From positions 1-5,584 of the forward strand of contig CACZNZ010000260.1 in assembly GCA_902782625.1 (NCBI GenBank): 5,584 nucleotides of DNA. Direction: 5' to 3'. The stretch is from an uncultured Lachnospiraceae bacterium. GTDB taxonomy: Bacteria > Bacillota > Clostridia > Lachnospirales > Lachnospiraceae. This document shows, piece by piece, positions 4,664 to 5,584 of the stretch. The notes beneath the pieces were generated by a model. The model was not told the origin of the DNA. It saw only the letters and a list, made by a program, of their open reading frames with translations, and made no database searches. Made by a program: the position numbers and the translations under genes. The stretch's first letter is position 1; each line of letters opens with the position of its first letter.

Positions 4664-4700
4664 TAGTATAATAAGGGCAAAGAAAGCGAGGCGTGAAGAG

Positions 4701-5584
4701 ATGGACGAGTGGAAAAAGGATTCAAGAAAAGATGTGGTATTCGTGGACATCGATGCACTGGTGCCGGAGGATCATCTGCTTCGCAAGATAGAAAAAGTGA
4801 TGGATTACGACTGGCTGTATGAAAGGCTTGAACCGTATTACTGCAGAGATAACGGGCGGCCTGCGACAGATCCGGTCGTATTAATTAAGATGGTACTGAT
4901 TCAGCATCTGTACGGAATACCGTCATTGAGAAAGACGTATGAAGAGATTAATGTAAATGTAGCATACAGATGGTTTCTGGGATACAGCCTGCTTGATCGC
5001 ATACCGCATTTTGCGACGGTAAGCTATGCATTCTGCAACAGATTCCCACCGGAACTGAGCGAGGAAATCTTCGACCATATATTAAACAAGGCGCTGAACA
5101 ACCGAATGCTGGATCCGACAGCAATATTCATAGACGGAACGCACATCAAGGCATCGGCAAATAAGAAGAAGTTTCAAAAAGAGCAGGTAGCAAAAGCAGC
5201 AAAGATATATGATCAGCAGCTTCGGGAAGAGATAAATGCCGAACGTGAGAAATTAGGGAAGAAGCCGATTGAGGATGATGACGAAGACGACAAGCCGTCT
5301 GGAGGAGGAGCAGCAGAGAAGACCGTATCGACAACAGATCCGGACAGCGGGATGTTTGTCAAGGGCGAGCACGAACGGCAGTTTGCATATGAAGCACATA
5401 CGGCGTGCGATTCACGGGGATTCATACTTGGCGTGGAAGTAACGGCCGGGAATGTACATGACAGTGTTGCGTGGGACAGTCTTTATGACAAGGTCACAGG
5501 AAAATTCGGGAACGTAAAGTTTGTGGCAATGGACGCCGGATACAAGACACCGTGGATAGCGAAGAAGACTTTTGACACCGGCAG
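4701..5584 (+). CDS. IS1182-family transposase, N-terminal 294 codons
   Basis: This is a DDE-type transposase that would cut and join the ends of its insertion sequence. The visible 294 residues open with an IS1182/IS5-type N-terminal domain (VFVDIDALVPEDHLLRKIEK; then RPATDPVVLIKMVLIQHLYG and LRKTYEEINVNVAYRWFLGY). The RNase H-like core follows, with the first catalytic Asp at IFIDGTHIKASA (Asp145) and the second at VAMDAGYKTP (Asp278). Between them is an acidic, Gly-rich insert (EDDDEDDKPSGGGAAEK) and the family-typical STTDPDSGMFVKGEHERQF. The catalytic Glu lies beyond the window. The ATG at 4701 has GAGG (4688-4691) nine bases upstream. The frame is open to the window edge, so the visible part is undamaged. 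It is transcribed away from the antitoxin operon. Confidence 0.95.
   Translation, partial: MDEWKKDSRKDVVFVDIDALVPEDHLLRKIEKVMDYDWLYERLEPYYCRDNGRPATDPVVLIKMVLIQHLYGIPSLRKTYEEINVNVAYRWFLGYSLLDRIPHFATVSYAFCNRFPPELSEEIFDHILNKALNNRMLDPTAIFIDGTHIKASANKKKFQKEQVAKAAKIYDQQLREEINAEREKLGKKPIEDDDEDDKPSGGGAAEKTVSTTDPDSGMFVKGEHERQFAYEAHTACDSRGFILGVEVTAGNVHDSVAWDSLYDKVTGKFGNVKFVAMDAGYKTPWIAKKTFDTG

Larger units (their letters stand above)
4608..5584 (+). mobile_element. IS1182-family insertion sequence, left part (right end outside window)
   Basis: The element is recognised from its transposase gene. Its left end is not firmly placed; the stretch ACTGTCAAAAAACC after the hairpin at 4573-4606 is the likely terminal region, so I put the boundary near 4608 with an uncertainty of a few tens of bases. 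Between there and the gene lie a terminator-like stem (4637-4663) and a TATAAT (4667-4672) that lacks a good -35 at normal spacing. Terminal inverted repeats and target duplication cannot be checked because the right end is not in the window. Confidence 0.7.

Overview
This 5.6 kb window looks like an accessory (mobile or defence-type) stretch of a low-to-moderate GC Firmicute, most likely a gut-type Clostridia member. That guess rests on AGGAGG-type ribosome binding sites, TTGACA/TATAAT-type promoters, and the gene families present (a small Cro/C1 HTH protein, a RelB/DinJ-RelE/ParE pair, an IS1182-type transposase). I see no housekeeping gene, tRNA, rRNA or CRISPR array.

Left part, minus strand: the first 307 codons of an SNF2-type DEAH helicase (1-923, running off the left edge) are preceded by a 71-aa Cro/C1 regulator (1008-1223). 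The regulator has a recognisable promoter, and inverted repeats around it could be operators. Helicases of this type are known from multi-gene phage-defence loci (DISARM DrmD-like, Hma-like), but the diagnostic partner genes would lie outside the window.

Centre: a 661-base non-coding gap (1224-1884) holds 4.5 tandem copies of a 20-bp unit and three strong stem-loops. To its right is a minus-strand gene for a DUF6602-like protein with a PD-(D/E)XK nuclease signature (1885-2631). It has its own good promoter and a leader of about 155 bases that contains apparent gene debris.

Right part, minus strand: an intact RelB/DinJ-family antitoxin (4172-4477) overlaps by one base a 431-codon gene (2877-4172). 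The first ~83 residues of that gene are a RelE/ParE-type toxin lacking its last strand. They are fused in frame to a tyrosine recombinase with all catalytic residues present. This toxin-recombinase chimera, driven by a near-consensus promoter with a palindrome over its -35, is the most unusual feature of the window.

Right edge, plus strand: an IS1182-family element starts around 4608, diverging from the toxin-antitoxin promoter, and its transposase is cut by the window end.

Overall the window reads as separate mobile and defence modules placed side by side: an HTH-helicase module, a lone nuclease-like gene, a toxin-antitoxin/integrase module and an insertion sequence. All identifications come from reading motifs by eye; no database search was run.
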